A DNA stretch of 64,000 nucleotides from Serratia rubidaea (lineage in GTDB: Bacteria > Pseudomonadota > Gammaproteobacteria > Enterobacterales > Enterobacteriaceae). Made by a program: the position numbers and the translations under genes. Below, piece by piece: positions 50,575-59,879 of the stretch. How positions within the stretch are numbered: position 1 is the first letter of the stretch; each line of letters starts with the position of its first letter. The notes under the pieces are model-generated. The model worked only from the letters and a program-made list of their open reading frames with translations. It searched no databases and was not told the origin of the DNA. The stretch lies in NCBI GenBank assembly GCA_901472405.1, contig LR590463.1, positions 434,001-498,000 on the forward strand. The letters are read 5' to 3'.

Positions 50575-50673
50575 CAACGTGGCGAACAGATGAACTATTT
50601 TCGACAGCCGGGTGCGCGCGGCGCGCTATCGCGCTAAGCTAGCGCCATTGTCTGATTCTTGCTGGTCACTCTC

Positions 50674-51733
50674 ATGTCTCAACCTTTACCTGCCTCTGGC
50701 GGCCAGGCGCGTTCATGGCCGCTGTGGAAGCCCGTGCTGTTTTTACTGGTGGTCGCCGTCGGCCTGTATTACGTCAAATGGCAGCCTTATTACGGCAAGG
50801 CGTTTGTCGCGGCGGAAAATCACTCCATCGGCGGTTCGATCCTGGCCGATGGCGCGCTTAACCCGTGGATGGCGGCGTGGCAGTACGCGCTGACCTACTT
50901 TACGGCGGTGTGGAAAGCGGCGCTGCTGGGGGTGCTGGTTGGCTCGCTGGTGCAGGTACTGATCCGCGCGACTGGCTGGCGCGCACGCTGGGGCATCAGC
51001 GCTTTTCCGGCACGCTGCTGGGGTCGCTGATTGCGCTGCCGGGCATGATGTGCACCTGCTGCGCGGCGCCGGTGGCGGCCGGTTTGCGCCGCCAGTCGGT
51101 ATCCAGCGGCGCGGCGTTGGCGTTTTGGCTCAGCAACCCGGTGCTGAATCCGGCCACGCTGATTTTTATGGGCTTTGTGCTGGGCTGGCAGTTTGCCGCC
51201 ATCCGTCTGGTGGCCGGCGCCGTTATGGTGCTGGGCGTGGCCTGGCTGGTGCAGCGCCTGACGGTGAACGACGCGCCGCCGGTCAGTAGCGATGCGGCGA
51301 CGGCGCTGCCGGCGTGCGAGAGCGCATCTCAGCCGTTCCTGCGCCGCTGGCTGGCGGCGCTGTGGACGCTGTTCTGGTCAACCATCCCGGTCTATATTCT
51401 GGCGGTGCTGCTGCTAGGGGCGGCGCGGGTCTGGCTGTTCCCGCACGCCGAGGGCGTGGTGGATAACGGCCTGCTGTGGATTATCGGCCTGGCGCTGGCC
51501 GGCTGCCTGTTTGTGATCCCCACCGCGGCGGAAATCCCGATTGTGCAGGCGATGATGCTGGCGGGCATGGGCCCGGCCCGGCGCTGGCGCTGCTGATGAC
51601 GCTGCCGGCGGTCAGCCTGCCGTCGCTGCTGATGTTGAAGAAAGCCTTCTCCGCCAAGGCGCTGTGTCTGACTGCGGCGCTGGTGGCGCTGTGCGGCATC
51701 CTGACCGGCATAGTCGGGATGTGGCTGATATAA
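50674..51733 (+). CDS. COG0701-type permease, ArsP/YraQ-like (two apparent deletions)
   Basis: Multi-TM protein of 353 residues from the DUF318 permease family, some members of which export organoarsenicals. Starts MSQPLPASGGQARSWPLWKP. The notable motif is LPGMMCTCCAAPVAAGLRRQ (Cys-rich), followed by FWLSNPVLNPATLIFMGFVL and CLFVIPTAAEIPIVQAMMLA. One base is missing near 50968 (giving LIRRDWLARTLGHQRFSG) and one near 51575 (giving GMGPGPALALLMTLPAVSLP). The substrate is unknown. Confidence 0.82.
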
Positions 51734-51837
51734 TTTGGTTGAAAAATAGTCTTAAACCGATTCTGTCGTTATCACCTCTGTGCTAACGTTTAAGCCGTTG
51801 TTGCGTGGGATGTGGCAGCATGAAGAGGAAGGAGCGT

Positions 51838-52053
51838 ATGCAGTTTCTCATTGAAAATGACGCCAGCTTGTTGGCGCAGATGGCGGACGAGCAGCACAGC
51901 GCCGACGAGCATGAAGCCTGGCTGAAACAGAAGGTGGATGACGCCTTTGCCCGCCTGCATGAAGAGCAGGCGGTCTACCTGGATGAATCGCAGGCCACGG
52001 AGCGGATGAACGATTTTAAAGCCAAAGTAAGGGCAAAATACCCGGCTGAATAA
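51838..52053 (+). CDS. Antitoxin of a RelE/ParE-type toxin-antitoxin pair
   Basis: 71-residue acidic protein starting MQFLIENDASLLAQMADEQH, with a long helix (HEAWLKQKVDDAFARLHEEQ) and a charged tail (ATERMNDFKAKVRAKYPAE). The tail resembles toxin-binding tails of RelB/StbD-like antitoxins. ATGs at 51838 and 51820 are possible; AAGGAG precedes the former closely. It ends 12 bp before the toxin gene. The assignment rests mainly on pairing. Confidence 0.7.
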   Translation: MQFLIENDASLLAQMADEQHSADEHEAWLKQKVDDAFARLHEEQAVYLDESQATERMNDFKAKVRAKYPAE

Positions 52054-52065
52054 CCAAGGATTGTT

Positions 52066-52341
52066 ATGCGCATCGAATGGGACGACGTTGCGTTGCAGGA
52101 CAGGGAACGTCTGTTTGAATTTCTCTATCCCGTTAATCCGCGGGCGGCGGAGCAGGCGGACGCTGAACTGGAAAAAGCCGTGGCGCGTTTAATCGATAAC
52201 CCGCGGCTTGGCAAAGTCTGGTATCAGCAGGCGCGTAAGCTGCTGATCGATAAGGCGTCGCTGCTGGTGGTCTACCTGATCGATGGTGAAGCGATAAAGA
52301 TTTTAGCCGTGGCCCATCAGCGCGAGAAATTCCCGAATTAA
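52066..52341 (+). CDS. RelE/ParE-family toxin
   Basis: 91-residue basic protein with the family pattern: IEWDDVALQDRERLFEFL at the start, AVARLIDNPRLGKVW in the middle, ARKLLIDKASLLVVYLIDGE and IKILAVAHQREKFPN at the end. ParE-type members poison gyrase and RelE types cleave mRNA; which applies is not decidable by eye. It forms a two-gene unit with the preceding antitoxin and is convergent with nrdG (4 bp gap). Confidence 0.8.
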   Translation: MRIEWDDVALQDRERLFEFLYPVNPRAAEQADAELEKAVARLIDNPRLGKVWYQQARKLLIDKASLLVVYLIDGEAIKILAVAHQREKFPN

Positions 52342-52345
52342 CCCC

Positions 52346-52810
52346 TCAGCGCAGCTTATGCACCACCTGATTGCTGCTGCCGCGCCAAATCAGCGCCGGA
52401 TCGCGCAGTTCCTGCTCGAACTTACCGTCAATCAGCACGTTGATCAGCGCTGCCACCTGCTGCTGCGCCGCGTCCAGCTCCGCCAGCCGGTAGCCGGTCC
52501 ACAGCCAGATATCCTTGCCGGGACATTCGGCGCGCACCCGCTGCACCAGCCGTAACACCTCCGCCACGTTGGCCGGGTGCAGCGGATCGCCGCCGGACAG
52601 CGACAGCCCCTGGCGCGCGATGCGCGGGTCGTTGAGGTCGGCGATAATCTTATCCGCCAGCGCCGCGGTGAACGGCCGGCCGGAATCGGGCCGCCAGGTG
52701 CCCTGGTTGTAGCAGCCGCGGCACTGGTGCACGCAGCCGGCGACAAACAGCGTACAGCGGGTGCCGGGGCCGTTGACCACATCGACGGGATAATACTGGT
52801 GATAATTCAT
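52346..52810 (-). CDS. nrdG: Anaerobic ribonucleotide reductase activating protein NrdG
   Basis: Radical-SAM activase that generates the glycyl radical on NrdD. 154 residues with the CX3CX2C cluster motif CVHQCRGC (C26, C30, C33). The SAM-binding SLSGGDPLHPANV and YRLAELDAAQQQV segments follow. It lies 24 bp after nrdD as a two-gene operon. The frame is intact. Confidence 0.96.
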   Translation of the reverse strand: MNYHQYYPVDVVNGPGTRCTLFVAGCVHQCRGCYNQGTWRPDSGRPFTAALADKIIADLNDPRIARQGLSLSGGDPLHPANVAEVLRLVQRVRAECPGKDIWLWTGYRLAELDAAQQQVAALINVLIDGKFEQELRDPALIWRGSSNQVVHKLR

Positions 52811-52834
52811 CGCTGCACTCTCCGTAACCGGCCG

Positions 52835-54973
52835 TCAGCCCAACTGCCCGTTATCCAGGTGTTTCACCCGGCGTTTCACCTCTTCCTGCTTACCGGCGTT
52901 GAACGGCCGCGCATCCGGGCTGCCGAGATAGCCGCAGACGCGGCGGGTGACCGACACCTTGGCGGCGTCGTGATTGCCGCATTTCGGGCAGGTAAACCCT
53001 TTGCTGGTGCAGGAGAACTCGCCGGTGTAGCCGCACGCGTAGCATTCGTCGATCGGCGTATTGGTGCCGTAATAGGGCACGCGGCTGTAGCTGTAGTCCC
53101 ACACGTCTTCCAGCGCCTTCAGGTTATGCTGCAGGTTGGGGTATTCGCCGTAACAGATAAAGCCGCCGTTGGCTAACGGCGGGTAGGGCGCCTCGAAGTC
53201 CAGCTTGTCGTACGGATTGACCTTTTTCTCAACGTCGAGGTGGAAGCTGTTGGTGTAGTAGCCTTTGTCGGTCACCCCCGCCACCACGCCGAAATCGGCG
53301 GTGTCCAGCCGGCAGAAACGGTCGCACAGGTTCTCGCTCGGCGTGCTGTACAGGCTGAAGCCGTAGCCGGTTTCTTCTTTCCAGCTGTCGGTGGCGGCGC
53401 GCAGGTGCTCGACGATGGCGATGGCCTTGGCGCGCAGCGCCCGATCGTCGTACAGGTGGCCGGCGTTGCCGAACAGCGCGTTGATGGTTTCATGGACGCC
53501 GATATAGCCGAGGGAGATCGACGCGCGGCCGTTCTTGAAGATCTCGGCGATATCATCGTCGGCGTTCAGCCGCACGCCGCAGGCCCCTTCCATATACAGA
53601 ATCGGCGCCACGCGCGCCTTGATGCCCTGCAGGCGCGCGATGCGCGTCATCAGCGCCTTCTTCGCCAGCAGCAGGCGGCGGTCCAGCAGCTGCCAGAAGC
53701 GCTCCTCATTGCCCTGCGACTCCAGCGCGATGCGCGGCAGGTTCAGGCTGATCACGCCGAGGTTATTGCGGCCGTCGTGCACCGGCTTACCGTTTTCCTG
53801 ATACTCGCCGAGGAAGCTGCGGCAGCCCATCGGCGTTTTAAACGAGCCGGTCACCTGCACCACCTGATCGTAATTGAGGATATCGGGGTACATGCGTTTG
53901 CTGGCGCACTCCAGCGCCAGCTGTTTGATGTCGTAGTTCGGTTCGCCGTAGCGGTGGTTGAGGCCATCGCGGATGGCGAACACCAGCTTCGGAAACACCG
54001 CCGTTTTACGGTTTTTACCCAGTCCGGCGATGCGGTTTTTCAGGATCGACTGCTGGATCAGCCGCGACTGCCAGCTGGTGCCGAGGCCGAAGCCGAAGGT
54101 GACGAACGGCGTCTGGCCGTTGGCGGTATGCAGCGTATTGACCTCATACTCCAGCGACTGGAAGGCGTCGTAGCACTCTTTTTCGGTGCGCGCCATGGCG
54201 TAGCCCGCCGCGTCCGGGATCTGCCACTCTTCCGCCACCTGGCGGTGCTTGTTGAAGCTGGCGCTGACGTACGGCGCCAGAATCTCATCGATGCGGTTGA
54301 TAGTGGTGCCGCCGTAGATATGGCTGGCGACCTGCGCGATGATCTGCGCGGTGACCGCGGTGGCGGTGGAGATCGATTTCGGCGTTTCGATCTCGGCGTT
54401 GCCCATTTTAAAGCCGTTGGTCAGCATGCCCTGCAGGTCGATCAGCATGCAGTTGAACATCGGGAAGAACGGCGCGTAGTCCAGATCGTGATAGTGAATT
54501 TCGCCGCGTTCGTGGGCCAGCACCACGTCGCGCGGCAGGATGTGCTGCTTGGCATAGTGCTTGGCGACGATGCCGGCCAGCAGATCGCGCTGGGTGGGGA
54601 TGACCTTGCTGTCTTTGTTGGCGTTTTCATTCAGCAGCGCGGCGTTGCTCTGTTCGACCAGGCCGCGGATCTCCTGGTTCAGCCGGCCGCGCAGTTCGCG
54701 GGCGACGTCGCGGTCGTGGCGGTATTCGATATAGGCGCGCGCCAGCTGCTTGTATTCACCGGCCATCAGCCGGTTTTCCACCGCCTGCTGAATATCATGG
54801 ATATCCAGCCGCGGCTGACGGGACATCTGTTGAGCGACTTCACGGGCGACGGCGGCGCAATACTCACTGTCGTTCACCTCGGCGGCGCGGGCGGCGCGTT
54901 CGATGGCCTGTTTGATGCGTGCTTCGTCAAAGGGAACCTGACAGCCGTCCCGTTTAATCACTACTGGTTTCAC
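52835..54973 (-). CDS. nrdD: Anaerobic ribonucleoside-triphosphate reductase
   Basis: Class III reductase that makes dNTPs without oxygen. 712 residues. N-terminal ATP-cone (VIKRDGCQVPFDEARIKQAI), ten-stranded barrel, C-terminal zinc site (CYACGYTGEF ... CPKCGNHD), and the glycyl-radical loop RRVCGYLGSP with Gly681, the same number as in E. coli. The frame is intact across 2.1 kb. The upstream region carries NrdR and DnaA boxes. Confidence 0.97.
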   Translation of the reverse strand: MKPVVIKRDGCQVPFDEARIKQAIERAARAAEVNDSEYCAAVAREVAQQMSRQPRLDIHDIQQAVENRLMAGEYKQLARAYIEYRHDRDVARELRGRLNQEIRGLVEQSNAALLNENANKDSKVIPTQRDLLAGIVAKHYAKQHILPRDVVLAHERGEIHYHDLDYAPFFPMFNCMLIDLQGMLTNGFKMGNAEIETPKSISTATAVTAQIIAQVASHIYGGTTINRIDEILAPYVSASFNKHRQVAEEWQIPDAAGYAMARTEKECYDAFQSLEYEVNTLHTANGQTPFVTFGFGLGTSWQSRLIQQSILKNRIAGLGKNRKTAVFPKLVFAIRDGLNHRYGEPNYDIKQLALECASKRMYPDILNYDQVVQVTGSFKTPMGCRSFLGEYQENGKPVHDGRNNLGVISLNLPRIALESQGNEERFWQLLDRRLLLAKKALMTRIARLQGIKARVAPILYMEGACGVRLNADDDIAEIFKNGRASISLGYIGVHETINALFGNAGHLYDDRALRAKAIAIVEHLRAATDSWKEETGYGFSLYSTPSENLCDRFCRLDTADFGVVAGVTDKGYYTNSFHLDVEKKVNPYDKLDFEAPYPPLANGGFICYGEYPNLQHNLKALEDVWDYSYSRVPYYGTNTPIDECYACGYTGEFSCTSKGFTCPKCGNHDAAKVSVTRRVCGYLGSPDARPFNAGKQEEVKRRVKHLDNGQLG

Positions 54974-55018
54974 GTCGTTCTCCTTGTTCCGCGCTCGGGA
55001 ACAGATAGCCGTTTCAGC

Positions 55019-55083
55019 TTATCCACAGGGCAATGCCGCAGCGCGTCTGGGCTGCGGGGCGGTGTGGATGATTTTGTGGATAA
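55019..55083. promoter_or_regulatory. DnaA boxes upstream of nrdD
   Basis: Two perfect 9-mers, TTATCCACA at 55019-55027 and its reverse TGTGGATAA at 55075-55083. A near match, TGTGGATGA, is at 55063-55071. DnaA regulates nrdAB in E. coli, so a similar link to anaerobic dNTP supply is a reasonable inference. Not an origin: no replication genes or AT-rich unwinding region nearby. Confidence 0.6.
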
Positions 55084-55130
55084 CTACTACATATAGATAT
55101 TAGTGCTTGTGAATGCACTATATATGGGTG
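55084..55130 (-). promoter_or_regulatory. Paired NrdR boxes upstream of nrdD
   Basis: CTACATATAG (55087-55096) and CTATATATGG (55118-55127) each match the NrdR core CWATATATWG with one mismatch. They are 31 bp apart, the three-helical-turn spacing seen for NrdR pairs. This fits the known NrdR repression of nrd operons. Confidence 0.75.
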
Positions 55131-55261
55131 CTGGCGGGGTTTTCTTGATGCAGAACAAAGAAAGCCGACGGCGGGGCGATCGCTGTACAGATCGCCATCG
55201 CGCCGGCGGGAAACGGGCCGTCTGGCCGGGATATTGGTTTACGCAGGCGGGGGCGGAAGCA

Positions 55262-56927
55262 TCACGCCTCCAGCAGCCACCACACCGCTTCGAACGGCCG
55301 CAGGGTCAGCGGCTGCGGCTGCGGCGGCGCATCGCCGTAGTTGCCGATCGCCACGCGCCACAGGTCAGACGCCTCAACGCCGGCCGCGTCCCACGCCAGC
55401 GGCTGGGCGCTCAGGTTGGCCGCCACCAGCAGCCGCTGGCCGTTCCAGCTGCGCTGATAGCACCACAGCGCCGGATGCGTCGGCGCCAGATCCTGATAGT
55501 CGCCGTGGGTCAGCAGCGGGTACTGTTTACGCAGGGCGATCAGGTGGCGATAGGTGTAAAACACCGACTCCTGGTCGGCCAGCGCTGCCTCGACGTTGAC
55601 CTGGCGGTAGTTGCCGGCGCAGGGGATCCATGGCGTACCGCTGCTGAAGCCGGCGTTGGGTTCGGCACTCCACTGCATCGGCGTGCGGCCGTTATCGCGC
55701 GACTTGCTGGCCAGAATCGCCAGCAGCTCGGCGTCGCTGCGCCCCGCGGCGCGCAGTTCGGCGTACATGTTCAGGCTTTCAACGTCGCGGTATTGTTCGA
55801 TACTGTCAAAGCCCGGGTTGGTCATGCCGATCTCTTCGCCCTGATAGATATAGGGCGTGCCCTGCATGCCGTGCAGCACCATCGCCAGCATCTTCGCCGC
55901 CGGTACGCGCAGCGCATGGTCATCACCGAAGCGCGAGACGATGCGCGGCTGGTCGTGGTTGCACCAGAACAGCGCGTTCCAGGCGTGGTTGTGCATGCCC
56001 TGCTGCCAGTGGCGGAAAATCTGCTTCAGCGCCACGTAGTCCGGCGCCGCCAGCGTCCATTTCTCGCCGTTGGCGTAATCGACCTTCAGATGGTGGAAAT
56101 TAAAGGTCATTGACAGCTCTTCGCCGCCGTTGGCCGCATATTGCCGGCAGTGCTCCAGGCTGGTGGACGACATTTCGGCCGACCGTCATCAGGCCGCGCG
56201 GCCGGAACACCTCGCGGCTCATTTCCTGCAGAAACTCATGAATGCGCGGGCCGTCGGTGTAGAAGCGCCGGCCGTCGCCGTGCGCGTCGTCCGGGAACTC
56301 CTGCTGCTTGGACACCAGGTTAATTACGTCCAGCCGCAGGCCGTCGACGCCTTTATCCGCCCAGAACTGACAGATTTTTTTCAGCTCCTCGCGCACCGGC
56401 GGGTGCTCCCAGTTCAGGTCGGCCTGCTCGGTGGCGAACAGGTGCAGGTAATACTGGCCGCTGTCGGCGTGCCACTGCCAGGCCGAACCGCCGAACTTGG
56501 AGCGCCAGTTGTTCGGCGGCGTTCCTTCGGCACCGTCGCGCCAGATATAGAACTGGCGCAGCGGGCTGTGGCGATCCTGCGCCGCCGGAACCACGGATGC
56601 TCGGTCGACGTATGGTTGAACACCATATCCATCACGATGCGGATATCGCGCCGGTGCGCGGCCGCCACCAGCTGCTCAAAGGTCTCCATGCTGCCGTAGG
56701 CAGGGTCGATGGCGCAGTAGTCGGCGACGTCATAGCCGTTATCCACCTGCGGGGAGAGGTAGACCGGCGTCAGCCAGATGGCGTCCACGCCCAGCGCCTG
56801 CAGATAGTCCAGCCGCTGAATGACGCCGGCCAGATCGCCGTAGCCGTTGCCGCTGCTGTCCTGAAAGCTCTTCGGGGTAAATTTGGTAGATGACGCCGTT
56901 TTGCCACCAGGGGATGGGGTTGCTCAT
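55262..56927 (-). CDS. treC: Trehalose-6-phosphate hydrolase (three apparent indels)
   Basis: GH13 enzyme that splits trehalose 6-phosphate to glucose and glucose 6-phosphate. Starts MSNPIPWWQNGVIYQIYP. The catalytic nucleophile is in DGLRLDVINLVSK, the acid/base Glu in GLMTVGEMSS after correction, and the third Asp region in NHDQPRIVSRFGDD. Apparent insertions near 56872 and 56180 and a deletion near 56588. Correction gives 554 residues (E. coli 551). Second gene of treBC. Confidence 0.9.
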
Positions 56928-56953
56928 AAAGAATACCTTTTGACTGTGACAGC

Positions 56954-56973
56954 GGGCCAGGCGCGCCTGGCCC
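56954..56973. repeat. Perfect 20-bp palindrome in the treB-treC gap
   Basis: GGGCCAGGCGCGCCTGGCCC, fully self-complementary, in the 69-bp gap between treB and treC. As RNA it forms a strong hairpin that may set the relative stability of treB and treC transcripts. It also contains an AscI-like GGCGCGCC core. Confidence 0.7.
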
Positions 56974-56996
56974 CTACATTCATCATAAATGACGCG

Positions 56997-58410
56997 CTAT
57001 ACCGGCAGTTCGCCGCGGCGCGCCTTGCGCCGGTACACCAGCATGGTCAGCACCAGCGGCACCACCACGGCCACCAGCATCGCCAGCGCGAACACCAGCC
57101 AGAACTGCGGTTTGATCGACAAGATACCCGGCAGGCCGCCGACGCCGATGCCGTTGGCCATCACCCCGGCCAGGCCGCAGATCAGGCCGGCGCAGGCGGA
57201 GCCGATCATCGCGCACAGCATCGGGAAGCGTATTTCAGGTTGATGCCGTACATCGCCGGCTCGGTGACGCCGAGGTAGGCGGAAATCGCCGCCGGCACCG
57301 AAATCTCGCGCTCATTGGCCTTGCGGCTGACGATAATGATCGCCAGCACCGCCGAGGCCTGCGCAATGTTGGACAGGGCGATAATCGGCCAGACCGGCGT
57401 GCCGCCCATGCTCTGCACCATCTGCATATCGATCGCCAGCGTGGTCTGGTGGACGCCGGTGATCACCAGCGGCGCATACAGGAAGCCGAACAGCGCGGCG
57501 CCGATCGGCGCGAAGCTGCCGGTCATCACCGCCTTGACCGCCCAGGCGACGCCGTCGCCGATCATGCGCCGAACGGCCCGATCAGGGTATGGGCCAGGAA
57601 GGTGGCCAGCAGCAGCGACAGCACCGGCACCACCACCAGATAGAGGTAATCCGGCACCCACTTTTTCAGCCGGGTTTCAATCCAGCCGAGCGCCATCCCG
57701 GCGAGGATCGACGGGATCACCTGCGCCTGATAGCCGACCTTCTCCACGGTAAACCAGCCGAAGTTCCACAGCTCAGGCGCCTGCTGGCCGAGCAGATAGG
57801 AGTTCATCAGCTGCGGCGACACCAGCGTTACGCCGAGCACGATGCCCAGCACCGGCGTGCCGCCCATTTTTTTCACCGTCGACCAGCAGATGGCGACCGG
57901 CAGGAACATAAAGATCGCCTCGCCCAGCAGCCACAGGAAGTCATAGGCGGTTTTCCAGCCGGCGCTGGACTGCGCCAGCGTCTGGCCGTCGGACAGCGGA
58001 ATATCGCCGATCACGTTGCGGAAGCCGAGGATCAGACCGCCGCTGATCAGCGCCGGCAGCAGCGGGAAGAAGATCTCGGCGAAGTGGGAGATGGCGCGCT
58101 CGGACCAGGTCATATTCTGGCGCGCGGCGGTTTTAGCCTGCTCTTTGTCCGCCTCGTTGACGCCGGCGCTGGCGATCAGCGCCTGATAGTAATCACCGAC
58201 CTCCGGGCCGATCACCACCTGGAACTGCCCGGCGTTGGTGAAGCAGCCTTTCACCATGGGTAAGGTTTCGATCTCTTTCGGGCTGGCCTTGGCCGGGTCG
58301 TTAAGCACGAAGCGCAGCCGGGTAATGCAGTGGCTGACGGTGGCGATATTCTCGCGGCCGCCGACCAGCGCAATCAGGCGATCGATATCCTGCTGTTTTA
58401 CTTTGCTCAT
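56997..58410 (-). CDS. treB: Trehalose-specific PTS enzyme IIBC (two apparent deletions)
   Basis: Phosphotransferase permease importing trehalose as trehalose 6-phosphate. N-terminal EIIB with phospho-accepting Cys28 in ATVSHCITRLRFVLND, then a multi-TM EIIC. No EIIA domain, so phosphate must come from Crr. Single bases missing near 57569 (giving LIGPFGRMIGDGVAWA) and 57228 (giving INLKYRFPMLCAMIG). Correction gives 471 residues (E. coli 473). Confidence 0.93.
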
Positions 58411-58544
58411 TATGAATACCTTTCTATGGGTATATCTGGCGTTGTTATGCGTATGCCGCGCCGGCGAGCGGGGCCTGCACGGCACGCAGAGGTAAGTAGG
58501 GTGAAGCCGATCAAAGCTTAGTCATTTCGCCGCGGTTAGAAAAT

Positions 58545-58556
58545 GGGAACGTTCCC
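58545..58556. promoter_or_regulatory. TreR operator candidate upstream of treB
   Basis: Perfect palindrome GGGAACGTTCCC in the treR-treB gap, 135 bp before the treB start. It has the central CG of LacI-family operators and fits a TreR site. Only one copy seen. Confidence 0.7.
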
Positions 58557-58634
58557 GTAACCGGATGAAGATCACAAAATAGCGGCACAGAGCGGGGTGA
58601 GCGTCGTGCTGACGATCCGGCGCGGCAGGCGCGG

Positions 58635-59582
58635 TTAAGAGAGTTTGCTCGGCACTACGATGCGGCGGATCGGCGCGTCGCCGCTGAGCTGGGCCAGCAG
58701 CTGCTGCGCCGCCTGCACGCCGGCGCTGCCGTAGCCGAATTCCACCGACAGGGTGTCCGGGAACAGGAAGCTGAGCAGCGGGGTATTGCCGATGGCGCAC
58801 ACCTGGATATCGGCGATCTGCTGCTGCTGCAGATATTTGATGGCGCCCAGGGCGATGCTGTCAGAGGCGCAGATCAGCGCGCGGGTCTGCGGGGCGATCG
58901 CCTCCGCCGCCAGCTGGAAGCCGCTTTGGTAGCTGAGTTCCCCCAGCGCCGCGTGCGGGGTCAGGCCGTGGCGTTGGCAGGCGTCCAGATAGGCCTGGTA
59001 GCGGCGCGCGCCGGTGGTGGCGTCCGACTGTTGGACGCCGAGGTAGCTGATATGGCGGTGCCCCTGCTGGCGCAGCCGATCCATCAGCAGATTCACCGCG
59101 CCGGCGTCATCGTAGCAGACCGAAGAGAAGCCCTGATACTCGCGCACCATCACCACCATTTTCTCCTGCCACGGCTGCAGCATCTCGGCCTCAAGGCCGG
59201 TAAAGCCGAACAGGATCACCCGTCGACGTTACGCTGCGCCAGCACGTGCAGATGCTCCTGCACCAGCCGGCTGTCGAACTGGCTCTCCATCACGATCGGG
59301 TCGTAGCCGTGCTGGTACAGCAGCGGCAGCATGGTGCGCACCGCCTGATTCTCCGACGGCGAGTCCAGCCGCGACACCAGGATGCCGACCACCTTGTCGC
59401 TCTGGCCGCGCATGGCGCGCGCGGATTTGGACGGGGTGAAGCCCTGCTGACGGATCACCGCCTCCACCCGTTCGCGGGTTTGCTGGCTCACGCTGCCTTC
59501 GTTGTTCAGCACGCGTGAAACGGTGGATTTTCCTACCCCGCTGAGGCGGGCGATGTCCTTAATGGGTCAGCCGGTTTTGCAT
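58635..59582 (-). CDS. treR: Trehalose operon repressor TreR (two apparent indels)
   Basis: LacI-family repressor; in E. coli it responds to trehalose 6-phosphate. N-terminal helix-turn-helix after correction: MQNRLTIKDIARLSGVGKST and VSRVLNNEGSVSQQTRERVE. The ligand-binding domain ends FGYGSAGVQAAQQLLAQLSG. One C is extra near 59558, where the raw frame stops after MQNRLTH, and one G is missing near 59220 (NVDGVILFGF). Corrected length 315 residues. Upstream of and co-oriented with treBC. Confidence 0.9.
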
Positions 59583-59879
59583 GATCTGTTTATCGTTAGG
59601 GTTGAGAGGCGTGAGCGCCGATGAACGTGTGCTTTCCCGGCAATGTGCCGCTGCCGCAGGCGCATGGCAAGAATAAAAATAGAGTAACGCATTTTAGCGT
59701 CGGGATCTTGCCGACAACCCGGCGCCTCCGCCACCCCGGCCGCGTTATCTGTGATCAACCCCGCTTTTTCGCCGTCGGGGCTGGACAGCCGCACTGCGTT
59801 TACCCTTATGCTCGGGCTTTCTGCCGTTTTTTTGTCGTACTTAATCCATAAGATTTTGCAGTCCTCTGAGGAATTTCTG

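Noticed and set aside
55019-55083. Replication origin suggested by DnaA boxes
   Set aside because: Only three boxes, no adjacent replication gene and no AT-rich unwinding element; better explained as nrdD regulation.
53240-55096. 618-codon open frame opposite nrdD
   Set aside because: Exact antisense shadow of an intact, well-conserved gene; high GC content produces such frames. The translation has no recognisable domain.
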